This document shows positions 10,168 through 13,068 of a stretch of DNA of 13,068 nt, piece by piece. Where the stretch lies: contig JBBRLG010000163.1 in assembly GCA_038231495.1 (NCBI GenBank), positions 1 to 13,068 on the forward strand. The letters are read 5' to 3'. How positions within the stretch are numbered: the stretch's first letter is position 1; the number at the start of each line of letters is the position of its first letter. The notes beneath the pieces were generated by a model. The model was not told where the DNA came from. It did not search any database and saw only the letters and a list, made by a program, of their open reading frames with translations. The stretch comes from JBBRLG01 sp038231495 (GTDB lineage: Bacteria > Planctomycetota > Planctomycetia > Gemmatales > Gemmataceae). Both the position numbers and the translations under genes were made by a program.

Positions 10168-12792
10168 TCAATCCTCCTTCTTGCCGACGTACTCCTCCGG
10201 GTAGGGCTTCTCGCCGTGCATCGCGAACCAGAGGATGCGGTTCAACGTGTCCTCGTCCGCCGCGTCGCCGTCGTCGAAATTCATCTCCAACGACTTCTTG
10301 GCCCAGTACAACGCCTTGCCTTTTAACTCGCTCGTGGACTTGTTCATCTCGTCCAACGGCACCTTGTTCGGCAGGCAGGTGTACTTCGCCAGGTCCGGCT
10401 TGTCCTCGAAACAGGCACGCATCGGCGTCGCGCTCAGGTCGAGCTGGTTCATCGGCGGCAGGCCGAGCATTAGCTCGATCGTCTTGACCATGCCGGTCTG
10501 GTTGTAGGCGGTGCGATCGACGAATTTCCGCCGGGTATACGGGCTGATGGCAAACGCGACCGTGCGGTGGCCGTCGACGTGGTCGTAGCCGTTTTGCGGG
10601 TCGTCCTCGACGACGAAGATGCAGGTGTCCGCCCAGAACTTGCTTTTCGACACGGCCTCCACGATCTGGCCGAGCGCCAGGTCGTTGTCCGCAACCATCG
10701 CCCGCGGCGTCGGGAAGTTGGGCGTCGTCCCGTCGGTGTGGTCGGCGGGCAACGTCAGGTAAATCAGGTTGGGCATCTCGCCCTTGTCCTCGAAGCCCTT
10801 CAGTTCGTCGATGAAGATTTTCGCCTTGTACACGTCCGGCATCAGCAGCGGGAACCAGGGGTATTCCGGGTGCGTGTACGGCTCCAAAACCTTCATCGTC
10901 GCTGTCGCCTTCACTTTCACCTTTATCGTCCCGTTTTTGTAGTCGTCGTACCAGTCGGCCCACTTGGCGCCCTTCGGCTCGAAGTCGTTCTTCACGAACT
11001 CGCCGTAATTGCGGAACGTCTTCTTGTGGGCGAGGGCGTTGGACCAAAGGAACCCGGTCGAAACGTAGGCCAACGGGTCACTGCCGTCGTCCGGGTAACT
11101 GCGGGTGAAGTTGCCGAACGTCTTTTCCAGGTAATCGCTGACGTAGGCCTGGTTGGTCCAGATGTGGCCGTCGGCACTCAACACGCCGCTGCAATAGAAG
11201 TTGTCGAACAGCGTGAATTGCCGGGCGAGCGCGTGGTGGTTCGGCGTCACCTCTTCGCCGAATAAGACCAGTTTCGGATCGCCGTTCCCTTCTTTCAGAT
11301 CGCCGAGAAGTTGGTCGTAGGTCCGGTTTTCCTTGATGACGTAGAGGACGTGCTTGAAAACCGACGGCTCGCCGTGGCGCTGCGGGACCGGCACGGGTTT
11401 GGCGTCCGCGCGCGGCTTGTCCAGGCCCGCGAGACTGTAAGCAAGGCGGTTGTTGCGGTTGACCTCTATCGTGTACTCGGCCAGCCGTGCGGCGTCGGGC
11501 ACGTCGATGATCGACACCGAACCGAGGTGGTCGTGCGAATTCTTGCCCTTCTCGGCCGGGCGGGGGCCGCTGAGGGAGCCGTGGCCCTTGACGTTGGCGA
11601 CGTAGAGCGTCTTGCCGTCCGCCGCGACGAGGACCGCACCGGGAAACCAGCCGGTCGGGATCAGGCCCGCGAGCCGGCTGACTTCCGGGCGCTCCTTCTT
11701 TTGCTCCCCCTCGGACGCCTTGAAGGCAAGAGTAAGCACGGCGATGCAGTTGTTGGTCCCGTTGGCCACGAACAGCGTGCTACCGTCGGGGCTGAGGGCG
11801 AGGGCGTTCGGCCCGCTGCCGAACGGCAGCCGCGCCTCGGGCCGGCACGCGATCGTTTCGACGACCTTGTCGCTGGCCGTGTCTATGACCGACACGGTGT
11901 CGCTCGTGGCGTTGGCGACGTAAACGAACTTGCCCGTCAGGCTCGCGATCAAGCCGCTGGGATGCAGGCCGACGGTAATCGTTTTCGTTTGCTTCCAGCT
12001 TTTGCCGTCGCGAGTCAGGACCGAAACACTGCCGTGGTTGGCCACGCCGGTCACGGGGTCGATGCGGACGGGCGTGCCAGAACTGATGCCTTTCGGATCG
12101 TCGTCCTTCGGCGCGTCGCCGCCCCAGTTGGTGACGTAGACGCGGTCGGGCCGGACGGGGCAGACCGCAAACGGCGCGACGCCGACGGTGACGGACTGCT
12201 CGGCGGGTTCTTTCAAGCCGGTGAAGAGATGAACGGTGTTGCCGCGCGTGGAGGCGACCCAGACCTGGTTGTCACCCTGCCGGGCCAGGCCGGCGGGGTT
12301 GGCCTCCTTACCGACCTTGGGCGGCGCAACCTCAAGCTTCTCGGCCCATTTCCATTTGCCGTCCTCCTGCCGCTCGGCGATGCGGACGTGGTTAAGGGCG
12401 TCGGTGACGTAGGCCCGGTTGCCCTGGATCAGCAGCCCGACGACGCTAAAGCCGACGCCTTTTGAAGTCGGCAGAGGTTTGGGGGAGGGCAGGGTCTGCT
12501 TGATTGCGCCGCTTTTGCAGTCGATGAAAACGAGGTCGCGCATGTTTTTGACGACCAGCGTCTTACCGTCCTCCGCGAAGGCGAGATCGACGGGCCGGCC
12601 CGGAAACGTGACCTGTTTGCCGGCAGGTTTGAGGATTTGATTCGTCGGCACGACGATGCGACCGTCGGGTTGCACGCCGACCTTGAGTTGGTCGAGGTCG
12701 TCCTCGTCGGGAGCCGCCCCGGAAGGGAGACAAACGGCGGCAAGGATCGGCAGAATCAAAAGGGGTAGGAGGCGCGGCAGGATAGTAGACAT
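10168..12792 (-). CDS. Exported YncE-like beta-propeller / alkaline-phosphatase-like phosphoesterase
   Basis: This 874-residue two-part protein starts with a signal peptide (MSTILPRLLPLLILPILAAV, then CLPSGAAPDED), so it should act outside the cytoplasm. Residues about 30-470 form a YVTN/YncE-type beta-propeller, with repeats such as FVYVANATSDTVSVIDTA near 289-306 and LYVANVKGHGS near 396. Residues about 478-810 are a phosphoesterase of the acid phosphatase / phospholipase C type. Its motifs are ENRTYDQ at 488-494, ADHTDG at 683-688 and EDDPQNGYDHVDGH at 729-742. By analogy with AcpA-type enzymes, E488/N489 and D730/D731 are candidate metal ligands. The substrate is unknown. Cys21 does not fit a lipobox (Val at -1), so normal signal peptidase I cleavage is more likely. 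The protein is intact. Its ribosome binding site lies inside a long hairpin just before the start. Confidence 0.92.
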   Translation of the reverse strand: MSTILPRLLPLLILPILAAVCLPSGAAPDEDDLDQLKVGVQPDGRIVVPTNQILKPAGKQVTFPGRPVDLAFAEDGKTLVVKNMRDLVFIDCKSGAIKQTLPSPKPLPTSKGVGFSVVGLLIQGNRAYVTDALNHVRIAERQEDGKWKWAEKLEVAPPKVGKEANPAGLARQGDNQVWVASTRGNTVHLFTGLKEPAEQSVTVGVAPFAVCPVRPDRVYVTNWGGDAPKDDDPKGISSGTPVRIDPVTGVANHGSVSVLTRDGKSWKQTKTITVGLHPSGLIASLTGKFVYVANATSDTVSVIDTASDKVVETIACRPEARLPFGSGPNALALSPDGSTLFVANGTNNCIAVLTLAFKASEGEQKKERPEVSRLAGLIPTGWFPGAVLVAADGKTLYVANVKGHGSLSGPRPAEKGKNSHDHLGSVSIIDVPDAARLAEYTIEVNRNNRLAYSLAGLDKPRADAKPVPVPQRHGEPSVFKHVLYVIKENRTYDQLLGDLKEGNGDPKLVLFGEEVTPNHHALARQFTLFDNFYCSGVLSADGHIWTNQAYVSDYLEKTFGNFTRSYPDDGSDPLAYVSTGFLWSNALAHKKTFRNYGEFVKNDFEPKGAKWADWYDDYKNGTIKVKVKATATMKVLEPYTHPEYPWFPLLMPDVYKAKIFIDELKGFEDKGEMPNLIYLTLPADHTDGTTPNFPTPRAMVADNDLALGQIVEAVSKSKFWADTCIFVVEDDPQNGYDHVDGHRTVAFAISPYTRRKFVDRTAYNQTGMVKTIELMLGLPPMNQLDLSATPMRACFEDKPDLAKYTCLPNKVPLDEMNKSTSELKGKALYWAKKSLEMNFDDGDAADEDTLNRILWFAMHGEKPYPEEYVGKKED

Positions 12793-12798
12793 GCGAAA

Positions 12799-12857
12799 CG
12801 GCCCTCAAGGGCGTGGGGTAGGAAAAGACTATTTCTACCACACGCCGTTGAGGGCCG
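12799..12857 (-). promoter_or_regulatory. Long imperfect hairpin covering the phosphoesterase ribosome binding site
   Basis: The arms 12799-12825 and 12832-12857 are reverse complements over about 26 bp with two mismatches and one bulged base, around a six-base loop. In the - strand mRNA the stem ends six bases before the ATG. The only plausible Shine-Dalgarno sequence, GAGGG (complement of 12802-12806, nine bases before the start), lies within the stem. The structure could restrain translation, protect the 5' end, or be a repeat element that landed here. Confidence 0.55.
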
Positions 12858-13068
12858 CCACTGTTTGCCGCTTGCGGCTTGGGTGTGGCAAAACTTTCGG
12901 GGCCTGGCGGTGGTCGCCGAAGGAGTCCGTCCGCCACGCCGCGCGAGCCAATGGTTGTCTAACCGCGACCCCTTTGGATGACGACCGGGCCTGTCCGACC
13001 CTAGCCAAGCCAATCAACATATGGCGAGGGTCGAACCGCTTTTGCGCAAACGCTCTGCGCAAGACAGC
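12858..13068. other. Non-coding stretch at the window edge
   Basis: Nothing here is a convincing gene on either strand. It contains a copy of the palindrome GCCGCTTGCGGC (12867-12878). At the very end is a small inverted repeat, TTGCGCA (13042-13048) with TGCGCAA (13056-13062). The promoter of the - strand phosphoesterase should lie in this stretch, but I cannot point to one. Confidence 0.5.
12867..12878. repeat. Intergenic palindrome GCCGCTTGCGGC, copy near the phosphoesterase hairpin
   Basis: This copy sits ten bases beyond the outer arm of the hairpin upstream of the phosphoesterase gene, in the flank TTGCCGCTTGCGGCTT. Confidence 0.65.

Noticed and set aside
9893..11047. Long - strand open frame (384 residues) ending at the small protein
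   Set aside because: Everything before the ATG at 10093 overlaps the phosphoesterase coding region in another frame and has shadow-like, Arg-rich composition. Only the last 66 residues have their own ribosome binding site.
11311..12465. Long + strand open frame opposite the phosphoesterase
   Set aside because: It lies antisense to a well-supported gene with recognised motifs. Its translation is Val/Gly/Arg-rich and lacks domain signals; such frames are common opposite GC-rich genes.
13021..13038. tRNA T-arm-like sequence (GAGGGTCGAACC)
   Set aside because: No acceptor, D or anticodon arms can be assembled around it on either strand.

Overview
The window reads as chromosomal DNA from a GC-rich planctomycete, most likely of the Gemmataceae. 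This is an inference from gene content and not a database match. The supporting features are an ECF sigma factor followed by a zinc-finger anti-sigma domain fused to a giant extracytoplasmic protein, a YncE-like propeller/phosphoesterase, secreted HEAT-repeat proteins, and short palindromic repeats scattered between genes. I see no tRNA, rRNA, CRISPR array, transposase or phage gene.

Layout on the + strand: hairpin-rich non-coding DNA (1-113); an McrC-type restriction nuclease subunit (114-1319); a perfect 19-bp inverted repeat directly after its stop, then a second hairpin with a T6 run (1320-1507). Next come four co-directional genes with gaps of 66, 30 and 14 nt, which could form one operon: an ECF sigma factor (1508-2062), a 1939-residue anti-sigma/alpha-2-macroglobulin fusion (2129-7948), a HAD-family hydrolase with a TTG start (7979-8683), and an exported HEAT-repeat protein (8698-9819). 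On the - strand, converging on these, are an exported beta-propeller/phosphoesterase (12792-10168) and a 66-residue conserved-looking small protein (10093-9893). The phosphoesterase start is preceded by a long imperfect hairpin that covers its ribosome binding site. The last 190 bases show no convincing gene.

The most interesting system is the sigma factor plus its partner. The partner has a cytosolic zinc-binding anti-sigma module (H30-X3-C34-X2-C37 with C4/C7), a membrane anchor, macroglobulin domains, a second membrane hairpin and a Lys/Arg-rich, then Pro/Gly-rich linker placed where alpha-2-macroglobulins carry their protease bait. It ends with an intact GCFEQ thioester domain. The arrangement suggests a membrane-spanning receptor in which protease attack or covalent capture outside the cytoplasm is reported to a dedicated sigma factor. 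That mechanism is a hypothesis; the domain order and motifs are read directly from the sequence.
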